Origin: Spirometra erinaceieuropaei
Taxonomy: Eukaryota; Platyhelminthes; Cestoda; Diphyllobothriidea; Diphyllobothriidae
DNA length: 64,000 bases
NCBI GenBank assembly: GCA_902702965.1
Contig: CACRXP010000001.1
Coordinates: 2,572,257 to 2,636,256, forward strand
Direction: 5' to 3'
Positions within the stretch are counted from its first letter, which is position 1; each line of letters opens with the position of its first letter. A program made the position numbers and the translations under genes. Below the pieces are notes generated by a model that was not told the origin of the DNA, searched no databases, and saw only the letters and a program-made list of their open reading frames with translations. Of the stretch, positions 1 to 11,128 are shown in pieces.

Positions 1-2684
1 TGGACAATGACCCAACCTCTGGAGGGTAAGATGCCGATTTCTGGCCTATCTGCAGTCCACGGCCAATCATATTTCAACCTCTAAGTTCGAACGCAGGAGA
101 CCATGATTAAACAAACGATCAGCCTATCGCAGCTTAAAATGAGAACTTCCAGCATACAGATTGGAGGGGGAATTTTTATGTAGCATGAAGCTGTTTGTCG
201 GCCGCAGGGATGCATTGGCTTGGACAAAGGGTCCGGCAAAAGCAAAAGTAGTGTTGTCAACCCAAAATACACCAGCCGCTGATCTAAGCTTATAAAGTCG
301 GAGAGTAAATTTAGATTTGCTACTTTATCATGAAATTTGACAATTAACCTGTTTTTTCACACCCTGTCGCAGAGGAACAGTTGATAAGGTTTACCCTAAA
401 ATAAATGCTGAAATCGACTAAAGTACCTAAGCCATTTTCTGGCCTACAAGTACCTGCATACTGCTTTCAAACAAACCTAGAGGAAAAGCCCGTCTGAAAG
501 CCGGCTGAAGTATGTGAGTAATGGAGTGGTAGAGATATATCCTCCCCACAAGGCGGCCCCTGTAGTTGTTCTAGACCGAAACCCGGACAACTGATTTTCC
601 TCTGGCATACGCTAGTCGGGCTGTGCCAAGTTCACGCGTGTCGTCACCCAACGTCGTTCATGCGCGTACATGCGTTGGGCAGAAGCTTCGCGCCATGCCA
701 GCACTGCACGCAATCACATTACCAGTCGGCCGATATATCTGAATGCGATGACGGTGCACTAAAGGACTTGGAACTATCAACACATGTCAACAGTCGTGGT
801 TGAAACATTACCGGCTGAGTAGACAATCGTATCCTCCCTTAGAAAGAGGGTCAGACCGATCTGTCATACTTGGGCTTTATGATTCCTTGCACTCCGGAAC
901 GATCGGGATCCGCGTGTGGCAAGAATATGATGGAGGCCTTATTCGAGCATTTTTAAGTCACAGAGCGGGTGCTGCAAGTTTAACTCGGATCCAGCTTGTG
1001 CATAGTTTTCTCGCGACAGGCGGCCAGAGGCTCGTTTAAACTATATGCATACGTTAGCAATCATGGCTCGTAAGACTGCCAATCGTAGTCAGGACTGAAA
1101 GTACTTCTATAATCACTCCTTCACAATGTGAATTTTTGCCACTCGCTCTCGCGGAATCCGAGATTTCCTTTACGTCCGGTACAAAGGGATACAGTTTTCA
1201 GGAATTCATGTTGAATGTAGACGAGCCATTCGTACGCCCACACTCATTGTCCGTCGCCTTGACTGCCCTGCCGGTAAAATAAATTAGGGCTTGTGAAGGA
1301 GAATGCGACAAATGCTTCGAAAGTTTTTTCCCTATAAAAAAATTCCCACACCACTCGTCCCTGCATCCTCTCTGGGTGAATTATGGCTCTCGTCGCTTAC
1401 GACGGATGAACTACCCCGTAGTGGTGTACATCAGTTTATGCCTCTCCCCAGCAACTTCAAATATTGCTTACCATACTGGTAGGGAGCAAGGCCGTGGCTA
1501 ATCAGTATTGCATTCAAGTAAATGCTAACTGTCCTAGAAGACCGGGTACAATGCTCCGGTCTTCCTGACCCCACTTTGAGGACTAAATAATCCAACAGAT
1601 CCTTTCCAGTTTCTGCTGTCTTTATCGGCGGTAGTTATAGAAAAAAGTGGAAAAGCCTCGCTTTGAGGAACTTGCACGTCGTGGAGGGTTTTTAGATAGT
1701 GAGCAGTACTTTGGAGGACCACATATTGTTAACTCTGTTTATTATTTTTTGTAGCGGCCGGTTGCATTAGGAATGACGCTTGTTTCATAGTGGACTTTAA
1801 TTCTGGTTTGATTGGAATCTCACTCCGGTAGATGTCAATCAAGCAAAGAGTACGCGACTACGAGGATCTTGTTTGGGTCAAAGAGTTTTGCGATCGGGAT
1901 TCCTCGTTTGGAGCTTTCTGGAGTTTCTTGGTAGCAAATTCCTCGGAGTCCGGAGAGAGTGAGCAGTACTGGAATGGAATATGTGCTCCATTAATCTACT
2001 TGCTTTTTCATCTGACTCCGTTCGAAGAACTCCAGCCGGCAGTATCACATGACATCTTCCTACCTTAAAAGTTTAAATCATTCAAAGTTGCCCAGATAGA
2101 TGGTGATAGTGGTATATTTCATAGGACAGTTTTCGAAACACGGCTTGAAAGTAGGCCATAAAGTTTGTAAGTCAGCTTTAAGTTGCAACATAAAAGGACT
2201 TCCACAAGCCTAAAGGTTGAAACCGACATAACACATTTTAACGAACAAATGAGTTGGCGTTCATGAACTGCTCTTCAGGCATATTGGATACTAGAAATCT
2301 ACTTTAGATTACGATAAACCAAGTTCTCCATCGTTAAAGTAATCATCCATTTGTACTGAAATATTCGCCTATTGAAGCCGGCTCGACCATCGATGCCTAA
2401 TTATGTGCAGTTGACTAGAAATGGTTACACGCCGGATATGATTTTGTAAAATTCAATCAAATAAGATGCTTACTGTTAGCAGAAAACGTGGATCAGAACT
2501 CTGATACCTAGCGCACATCGCTGGCTTACGTTTGGCATAGTTGCGAAGAAATGTTCCCAAGCATTTACTGTTTAGCTTCTTGTAGAGCCGCGACGTTATG
2601 CGCTTGCTCGTAATGTGTTTGTGTTTTCTTCCTTGACGAACGCGAGTAGTCTAAGCACTGTTCTCTTGCATTCTACTATTGCAG
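1..2684. other. No convincing gene; SINE fragment at the left edge
   Basis: About 20-75 resembles the minus-strand SINE body (GATTTCTGGCCTAT followed by a CAGTCCACGGCCAATCAT-like end). The ORFs at 800-1039 and 1832-2068 show no splice sites, codon bias or recognisable domain. The rest is unremarkable AT/GC-mixed DNA. Confidence 0.4.
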
Positions 2685-2904
2685 CTAAACAACTTCCAGA
2701 ACGTTGTGGGTCGTCTGGTCGGACTACGGGCGGAGAACTTGACCTCACCAAGCCGTGACATTATTCAACGCCTGGAGAAGGTGCTACGATTCGTCAGCTT
2801 CGATGAGAAGGGGAGGCGACGTCCATCACCCAGCAGTGTCCACTCTGTGCGTTATGTGTCTCCGAAGGGGTTTGAGTCCGCGCGCAAGAGTCGCCTTACC
2901 TACG
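2685..2904 (+). CDS. Internal coding exon of an unrecognised plus-strand gene
   Basis: A 220-nt open segment flanked by a strong acceptor (TTCTACTATTGCAG) and a consensus donor (TACG|GTAAGC), phase 0 in and phase 1 out. Its 73 codons have a coding-like composition, with a helical/coiled-coil-like first half (NNFQNVVGRLVGL, RDIIQRLEKVLRFV) and a basic, serine-rich second half (EKGRRRPSPSSVHS, SARKSRLTYG). GC content is higher than in the surrounding DNA. I do not recognise the protein. No start codon or upstream exon was found between 1 and 2684, so the gene may begin outside the window or in unseen small exons. Confidence 0.6.
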
Positions 2905-3001
2905 GTAAGCCTGAAATAACTCCCATCGTGTTTCTTTTTATTAGCGAATTTGGTCGGATCTCTTTTCGTAGCCGTACCTGCAGTAGACAAGCACCAGCCT
3001 G

Positions 3002-3130
3002 ACCCCTAACCTCTTACTCCTAACCCCAACCCCTAAACTTAATCGCTACCCCCTAATCCCAACCCCAGCCCCTAACCCATAACGCCTAACCTTAACCCTA
3101 ACCCCCAACCTTAACCCCTAACCCTGACCC
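3002..3130. repeat. Degenerate interstitial telomere-like tract (CCCTAA type)
   Basis: About 130 bp of imperfect CCCTAA/CCCCTAA/CCCCAA units (for example CCTTAACCCTAACCCCCAAC), starting about 100 bp after the donor of the plus-strand exon at 2904. TTAGGG is the usual animal, including flatworm, telomere repeat; here it is interstitial and decayed. It is followed by ATATCTTGCCGCGAATTTAA, resembling the flank of the tract at 58010. Confidence 0.75.
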
Positions 3131-3733
3131 CAAATCACAAACCGATAAGGCTACGAACTGATATCTTGCCGCGAATTTAAGCAGATCTTTAGGTTCATCA
3201 TCCAGACCGAGATATCAGGTTTATCTATTCAGATTGGCCCTACATTTGTAAAATCTTCTACTCATACACATCCGTTAGATTTCCTTTCTTAATTGCTTAC
3301 TGCTTGCTTGTTGACCAAGTTCCCGCCGGGGATCTTCAAAGTAGGCTCCCACTAACTCCGAAACTTTTCGGATGTAGTTGTCTGAAAGACTAAAGTCGCC
3401 TATTCTGTAGTTAAGAACTGAGACTGCTAAGTCGCTTAAAATTGGTGCTCTCCCATTCGCGTTGGCAGGCGTAATGTACAAAATATTTTTTTGAGTTTAA
3501 AAACTACTGCTGTGTTGATCAATTAACGTTTGTACCGCCCTAACTGTATGTAAATAGTACGCGGCTATTCCGCTAAAGCAGATGGATTTCAGTCCAAATA
3601 GTCATATCAACTTCCGCACAACGCCTGAAAAGATTTTTTCCCGAAGGATATACTGTGCACTATGGCTAAGGGAGCTGCCTGGTAATTTTTACCTACGCGT
3701 TTGTTGAGGCGTCTGGGCTACTTCTAACTAAGC

Positions 3734-4868
3734 ATTTTAGGGTAAGGTGATACCATACTAACAGCACAGGTACTAGCCAAAAGCCCATGCACGCGTGTTT
3801 CGCCGATATTATGCCTCTGCATGGCGCAGCTGCAAGGAGTTCGGCACGTCAGTGGGTCTCCCAGCATCCCCCTGTGTTTTCTGGTAGATACTCCAATTTA
3901 GAAATTGTCGCTTTTGAATTTCCTCAGAAATTGTCTACGCACTTGGAGTAGATCAGTTTATTCAAGGTCTGTAGGCTCCGACCGAGAATTTTGTGTATGA
4001 ATATTTGGGCCGAAGTTCATCAACCACAAAGGGTAACCTCCTAATATTAATTAACCGCTGACAGGCAGCTAGTAGTATACTTTAGGGTAAGATGATACCA
4101 TACTAACAGCACCGGTACTAGCCAATTTCTAAACTGGAGTATCTACCAGAAAACGCACGGCAGTTACGCGGTTACCTGTTGTGGTTGATGGAATGCGGCC
4201 CAAATATTCATGCGTAAAATTCTCGGTCTGAGCCTACACACTTTGAATAAACTGACCTACGCCATACTCGCAGTTAATTACTGAGGAAATCAAAAAGCAA
4301 TATTTTCTAAATTGGGATATCTATTTGAAAGCAGACGGGGAATGCTGGGGGACCCACTGGCGAGCCGGACCCCTCGCAGCTGTGTCATGCAGTGACAGAA
4401 TATCGGCGAAACATGGGTGTCTGGGCTTTTGGTTAGTACCTGTGCTGTTAGTATGGCATCACCTGACCCTTAAGTATACCACTAGCTGCTTTTCGGCAGT
4501 TAATGAATATTACGCGATTACCCTCTGTGGCTGATGGACTTCGACCCAAATATTCATACGTCAAATTTCGGGCTGCGTCTATAGATCTTAGTATAAACTG
4601 ATCTACTCCAAGTTCGCGATTAATTTCTGAGCGATAATATGAAAGTGTTTTAGACAAAAATTGCGTACGGTATCAACTTATGCTGGAGTATACTACTGGC
4701 TGTCTATCGGCAGTTAATGAATATTACGCGGTTACCAGCTGTTGCTGATGGACGTCGTTCCAAATATTCATACATAAAATTCTCGGTCTGAGCCCATAGA
4801 CTTTGAAAAAACTAACCAATTCCAAGTTCGTAGATAATTTCTGAGGAAATTAAAAGGCTACAATAACC
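3734..4868. repeat. Fold-back repeat family A, nested copy
   Basis: Starts with TTTAGGGTAAGGTGATACCA and holds forward units (about 3734-4123) followed by inverted units (about 4124-4868). For example, AATATTTGGGCCGAAGTTCAT near 4000 recurs inverted near 4180-4210, 4530-4560 and 4750-4775. The forward block with TACTAACAGCACAGGTACTAG at 3758 recurs inverted near 4430-4460. The whole segment could form a multi-armed hairpin. No protein is encoded; the short ORFs inside are fortuitous. Confidence 0.7.
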
Positions 4869-4869
4869 A

Positions 4870-7800
4870 AACATTCAATGCTTGTAATGACGTTTGGTCA
4901 GATTTCATTGTGTCGCACCTGACAGAGCAGGTTTATCAGACTTACTGAGTGAGTTAACACGTTTTGAATAGAACGCTTATTGATAAACTTTCGTCAGGCC
5001 CGTGTGAGCATGTATTTCACTGGTAGTATGCAAGAAGGTATGACCAGTAATCTGGCTATAGGCAGTTTGGGAGATAATCCACAGGGTACGTACATGTGTA
5101 TATGTGAGATAGCGTGTCCGAAAACATGTCAGTAGGATGGTTCTCTGCTCTCTCCTTATCAGCCAGTCCAAAGGCAACGGATTAGTCACACCATTTTGAA
5201 ATATTTCACTATGCCACAACTGACTAGCATTAGCTGAAAACCCACGATGAACTGACTCAATACTATGTCGATTAGAATAAATATTTGTCGCATAAAAACA
5301 GCAGTTTTGAAAGCCTGGTTGTCAGTCCTTTTATTTGCAGAGTTGGTAGGAGTATTGTTGTGGAGGATTGAATTGGATGACCTCGCTTCCATTTGTTCTG
5401 AAAATGTCGCTATCATAACTGATTACATCGGCATCGTTTCATGCGTCAACCAGAGCTCAGGTGACCGTGTACTCCTGTAGTCTGTCAGCAGCAGAACTCC
5501 GAAGGAATTTTAGTTAATTAGTAAGCCACTTCTGAGGATCAAACGTCGCAGGACAAGGATGCATCCGAAGTCAGCTAACACCTAATCCAGCTAGATCCTC
5601 TTCAGAGCAAAATGCCCCGTTCAGTCGTGCGTCGTTTCCTACCTGAACGTTATCACTGGTTGTCTGTGGTCTTCGAGACAGTCGGATTAAAAACTGACCA
5701 ATCTTCGAAATCTGGGAGAATCTCTTCTTGTCCTTGGGACCCGTTCTATGTTTAGGGAGGTTTTCTTCAGACGTCGTTGTGGCTCAATAGTGTAGGGCGC
5801 GTGATTGTGTGATGTAGTTTTCTGTAGTTCCAACTGTAAAAACTGGTAGTGGTTTAAACCCTCTTGGAAGACGGATCACTTTTTTGTTGTCTGATCCTTG
5901 CACTAATACATGCCAAGGCCCAGAATCCCCTAGGGGTTAGCTTGAGAGGAGTACTTCCTTTATTGTGTGTTGCCTTTTACTTATGAGGACATAGAGACAG
6001 TTCTAGTCTGCATCGTTGCGACGAAAAGGCTGGAGCCAGAGAGCTGGAAGCCTTTGGCTATGGCAAGACCCATAAGCAGACTCACATTACACCTCTTCTC
6101 AGAACCTGTCATTTTGAAATCATGTATGTAGTCTTTGTCGTAGTACGGTCAGAACCCCTCTCCTAACCAGTGCAGAAACCAGGCGTCACCAGAAATTCCG
6201 GTTTTGAGCTACTTCGGGGTGTACAGACGGGCGTACGGTCCAGTTTATTTTGAAACAGATGTCATCGGAGTACCTGACAACTAGGTGTCTCTCCGGCCAT
6301 CGGGATTGGAAGCATGCATCAAAAAAAGCGGCTCGAGAACGTATTAGAGAGCGGTTGATAAGCAGTCGCAAACGTTGCTTTGAAACTAAACCTGGGTCCT
6401 CGAATGCGCGTCTGTTGCGTCAATGGGGGTTTCGTAGTGGCTATCCATCAAAGTTATTTGTCGATGTCATTCTCCGGAGCCGCTGCGCTTCGATTATTCT
6501 GATTAAGAAGTTTGCGTTTTACAAATGGCGAATACTGACGTACTGCTACTGGCCGCACATTGAAGTTCAGTAAGTCCTCACCTGGCAAAATAACAACCGC
6601 AGAAGAAGACAGGGAGAGAGAAGGCAGAAGACAAAAAATTTAAATGGTGTCTGCGTCAACGGTTGGTATTCATTTTGGGCGCTTTGTTAACTGGAGCTCG
6701 CTTTCTTTGAAAACCGCCCTCCCCTCTCAAAATATCACATTCTTTTCCTCTCAAGTTAGAATTATGTTCTCCATTCCCTCTCTGGACACGAAATTTCTCA
6801 GACCGTACCATTGGTTTAGGACGTGAGGAACTTCAAGCGTCAGCTGTGTGAAACTTACTGTTTGAGATCCGGACTGCTGGAAAAGAATTCAGACGGGAAA
6901 TGATTTAAAGTGATTTATTTATTAAGCAAATTAGACAGACCGGAGGAGAGCGGGCTGCCACAATTTCACTCACAGCAATTCCTACCTCCAGTTGGAAAAC
7001 AACACCCAGGGAGGTCACATCTTGCTGTGGGTATTATTAGAACTTGAAAGTGCATGCGGACACCGATAGACCACCCTCTGCGTCCTCTTGGCTCCAGTGA
7101 AAATTACGCTCACATATCATTTAAATTTCTCTTCTTCGAGGCAAATGAACCGACGAGACGTTCAGAAGTTCTTTTACCGTGTTAGGTGGGCATCGCATTT
7201 GTGCCGGAACATTGGAGATTACTGTGGCCGGTGGGCGGAATGGCGCCTAAGCAAAGGTTTCCAGTTCTCCAGCTGTTAAAATGCAGTACTAGGTGCTCCC
7301 ATTGCCCATCGTGCCTTGCTGCCAAGGCCATGAATAACACCGACAGCGCACAGACCGTCCAGCGACTAGTCAGAACCACATTTTTCGCAAACTGACCGCC
7401 CCCTTCCCTTCCTCTCCACCAATCACCAACAGCCCCGGACCCATTGGCAGGCTCCGCTCAGTCACCGGAACGCACATACTCGCTTGCGTTTTCGCCTTAC
7501 TTTCCACCTCTTCCGCTGCAGTTACGGTGTGTGTGTGTGTGTTTACCGAATAGAACCCAATTTGCAACAAATGTACATGGAACGTGAAATAGTTTTACAA
7601 CTGACGCTAGCCAATGTGTACACACTCAGATCTTTTGCTTTCCTATTTTCTCAAGCCTAGGAACCAGACACTCTTGTAAGCGCGGTAGCCGTGACCGTCT
7701 TCCGAAAGGGCAAAAAACGCCAGGGGGAGTTTGGAGAGAGGGCTCGACGGGTTATAACCCACTAATGCCAGACGGTCATCCAATCAAAGGTTAGGCGCCT

Positions 7801-8377
7801 CTAGTCGGCTGACCTGAATTCCGCTGAATTTCGGGTAGGATTATTTGGCCAGCCGCACCCCCGATGGGCAGGTGGGGAGGGGGGGTAAAGCACCTGCAGC
7901 ATCTTCTTTGCATCGAATTTTATGGCTGGCTGCTGCGCTTGAAGACTGAGAAGGAATTATGTCGATACAGTAAAAACGATTTTCATATGAGCGGCTAATA
8001 AAAACGAAAAAAGAGGAAAGGAGAAAACAGAAGCAGTAACAGAGATCATGATCATGGTGATGATTGTGGTTAATGATGCAAACAAGGTCAAAAGGTCTGA
8101 AAGCGTGTCCTATGCCAGTATCAGCAAACTATAGCCTTTCAGCGTGGTATGTGCTGGCAATTCCCTGACGACTGGTTCACCGCCGGTAGATGCGCCTGCG
8201 CTCCAGCTGGGTATACAGGTGGTGGGCATGGCTGCCCAGTCATCCTCCTTCTTCTGACCTCTGTTGGGGTCTTGGTGGCGAAAAATTCTAATCAAGTGTG
8301 TGTTGTGGACTAGGGGGTGTGGTGGCACGTCTAGGTGCGGGTCCGGCCCTGCCAGCCACCTGCGCCCTCCCCCGCCT
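4870..8377. other. Non-coding stretch with a possible decayed reverse-transcriptase fragment
   Basis: Mostly unremarkable. Around 6370-6500 (plus) the frame reads NARLLRQWGFRSGYPSKLF, weakly like the L-x-x-x-F-x-x-N-G-Y-P segment that follows the reverse transcriptase in Penelope-like elements. A (GT)8 run lies at 7527-7542. Two ORFs cross 7182-7395 on opposite strands without support. Confidence 0.3.
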
Positions 8378-8580
8378 CCGGTCTTCTTGACTTTGTCTTG
8401 ACACCGGGTCCAGGTGAGGGGTGGGGAGGAGAGAGAGTGTGGTAGATGCTGCAGAAGTCTACTATTAATACAAACTAACTCACGCGCAAGTCACTGTGCC
8501 TGCTGCACCTAGCCGTGTAGCACACGGTGGGCATCGTCGGAATCGATGGTCGAACTGTCGAATGATGAGAAGAAAACGTA
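8378..8580. repeat. Dispersed repeat, copy 1
   Basis: Shares an ordered series of blocks with 18495-18650: GTCTTCTTGAC, TTGTCTTGACACCGGGTCCAGGT (one copy reads CCTGTCTTGATACCGGATTC), AGGTGCTGC/AGATGCTGCAGAAGTCTAC, and ATCGTCGGAAT/GTCGAACTGTC. Non-coding. Confidence 0.55.
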
Positions 8581-10299
8581 AGACCAGAGAGATCAGCAGG
8601 GAGCAAGGACCTATGAATGGTTGATCTGAAGGAGAACTCAGGAAAGTTATAACGGGCTGTTAAATCAGATTCATCACATGACATCGAACCCGCCTACAGA
8701 TCCCTGATAGTCAGAGAGAGAGATTCATGCGCGGATAACGTTCACTGGTCTTGCCTCATTGTCGGACCCGATGCAGTTTTTGCGTTCTGCCTCAAAGGTG
8801 TGGCCTAATTACCTCGCAGACGACCACACAATCACTTCCAGTCAAAGAAAGAAAAGGAGCCTGAAATATCAGTCTCAAGCTTGCTGCCCGTTGTTAGTCA
8901 GCTACAGCTGTCCGTATGCACGGTCATACAGTGATCAGAAGTCAATCAACAAAAAACATTTCCAATTTGAGATTGCGGTATAGTTGGTGGACGAAGGAAA
9001 ATAAAGTCATACTAATAGTTTCAGCCTTTCCCGTCTTTGTTGTGAATATGTGTAGATGACCTGTGGTTGACCTTCCCCGATTCAGGGACAAATAGACAAA
9101 AAGTTGTTTCCGGCTTGACAGTTGTGCCTCAAACGACTTAAATTCAGCCAAATGCTGACTTGGGAAATATACTGAGGAACGTAACATGACAATATGAAGC
9201 TGTCATACTTATTGGACAATACATGACGATGCAATACGACAAAATCCAAGGGGGTATTTACTTGTTTCTGAGTGGCAGTTGTCGTCGTTTCTTCGCAACG
9301 ATTTGGCACAGTTTGTTCTCAATTACGTAGAAGTTTTTCCTAGGAAGGAAGCGTTCGTTAGCTGGGATCTACCACTTTCTTCCATTAAAAACAGCGACGC
9401 GAGTCTGAAAGTGGGCACCTCCGTATTTTGAAACTTACAACCTTCTGACTAGGAGACAGATAACTATTCCGTGATTGTGTCTGTATATTAAATTTTTTTG
9501 GCCTAGACTCCTTTCAGATGCACCATTTAGGCACGTATTTCGTCAAAAAGTAACGCATGGGCCCTATCAGGACCCACTCCCGATACCGGAACAGTCTTAA
9601 GTGCCTAAGAGGTAAGTCAGTAGTTGTGCCCAGCACCATAGATTTAGAGGTGTAGTAATGTGAATTACGAGTAGCAGAAAAAAATAATTTTGAAAGTTCA
9701 TTGAGGGCGTAAATAAGAATTAAAAACAATTCAAAGTTTTGCTATTTTGCGCGGTAGTTGAACAAAACATAGGCAGATTAGACGTGAGATATCATCTAAT
9801 AAAGCAGAATGGCAGCAAGACAGCAAGGATGTCGAAAACTGAATAAACATTGTACGACACAATCGTTAACGACAGTATTGCTGGGAAGATTTCACAAATG
9901 GAAATGAAAGGCGTTGGTAGACGAGGTCTACTAAAATGATTGGAAACTGGTGGCACATTTAAGTAATGTTCGCACATGTAAGGTTAATTGAGGATGAATA
10001 TTAATTTTTGGGTTAAAAAATGTCGTGTTACGGAACTCCATTGCCATCTGCGAAGTAGCCATCTCGTATGTTGGTGCTTTTGACTAAAGTAAGTAAACGA
10101 CTACCCTACGTCTCTGTAAACAGCGCCCACACCAAACGACCTGTCTATAAAGTTGACGTATCCTGTCATATAAAGGGTCAGAAGAGCACACCTCTTCGAT
10201 TATGTCTATATGTATGGTGGAAGAGAGGTCATCGATCAGGTTAAGGGCCCCGGGGTTCAATCCAGAACTCTTTAAGACATAAGCAGGACGATTAGTGAT
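8581..10299. other. No gene recognised
   Basis: Only short ORFs on both strands without motifs or splice sites. A GGGGTTCAATCC box-B-like sequence at about 10253-10264 marks the edge of SINE-related DNA. Confidence 0.4.
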
Positions 10300-10620
10300 A
10301 TATTCAGGTAGGGTCTTACCGACAAATACAAAAAAGGACTGGAGTGGACACTTCTAGTTTGTTAGCTGTCCTCAGTCAGTCATTCCCAACCCCAGGTTTT
10401 CGGGGTCCGGGGTTCAAACCTGGTTCTTTGGTCAGTGAGCACTATTTAGTGTAATAACAGTCTACACTCAACATACTCAGTATAAACCGACAGGACAACG
10501 GACCGGCGACCCAATGTTAGGGGCGGGTTCGATCCTCAGACCCTGCAAAACGGTAGTCGTTTTCGGCTGGCTGATGACAACTAACAAACCAGAAATAGCC
10601 ACCCCTCTCTCTTGGATCTG
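10300..10620. repeat. Two decayed SINE copies in opposite orientation
   Basis: The left part (about 10325-10415) matches the SINE body on the minus strand (GACAAATACAAAAAAGGACT and a GTCCTCAGTCAGTCATTC-like block). The right part (about 10508-10620) matches the plus strand: a box-B-like GGTTCGATCC, then GGCTGGCTGATGACAACTAA, AACCAGAAATAGCC and CTCTCTCTTGG. Copies at 16862 and 49825 show the same order. Confidence 0.55.
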
Positions 10621-10807
10621 TTATTAACTCCTTATCTGTATATATTTATGTGTATCTATTCAAGAGGGAGTGGTCATACAACGATCTATTCGCCAATGTC
10701 CAAGACCTACGCTTAGTGACCTTAACATGCGTTCTGTATCCCCCGAATAGTTCCTCGTGTAGGGCAAAGCATAGAAGATTTCAGTCCTTTACCTTCGCGC
10801 GTTCCGC

Positions 10808-11128
10808 ATGAGCCCTGTACACGGGCCGAACGTTATTATTCACCGCTTGCTCCTGCAGCCCAGCGGTCGTCTACCGTCTGAGGACACGTCAGAAGTCATA
10901 TACTGTGTCAGGTGTCTAGACTGTCTGGTCGTCTACTGCGGCATGACCGTCGAAACACCAAAAACACGTGTAGACAAGCAGGATCTAGCACTTAAGCGAA
11001 AAAATCTGGGATCACATATTGTCTTGCATATTCTCGAAAATTATCACCAGTTCACTTCTAATAGTGTACATATACTCGGTCGGGCTGAAAGCGAAATAGG
11101 GAGCGATGCTCCGAGCCTGACGATCTAA
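10808..11128 (+). pseudogene. GIY-YIG endonuclease remnant of a Penelope-like retroelement
   Basis: A 106-residue open segment carries the arrangement of the GIY-YIG domain that ends Penelope-like elements: LPSEDTSEVIYCVRCLDC (family pattern LPTExxSxVVYxIPCxxC), VVYCGMTVETPKTR (family YIGQTGRxLxTR), GSHIVLHILENYHQF (family SALAEHALETGHxF) and VHILGRAES (family ARILxRE). The YIG isoleucine is replaced by cysteine and the TRxxxH histidine is lost, so it is probably inactive. No reverse-transcriptase sequence was seen directly upstream. It is a 5'-truncated fossil. Confidence 0.55.

Noticed and set aside
1832..2068. 78-codon plus-strand ORF considered as a first exon of the plus-strand gene
   Set aside because: It ends in a stop before any good donor and its frame cannot be connected to 2685.
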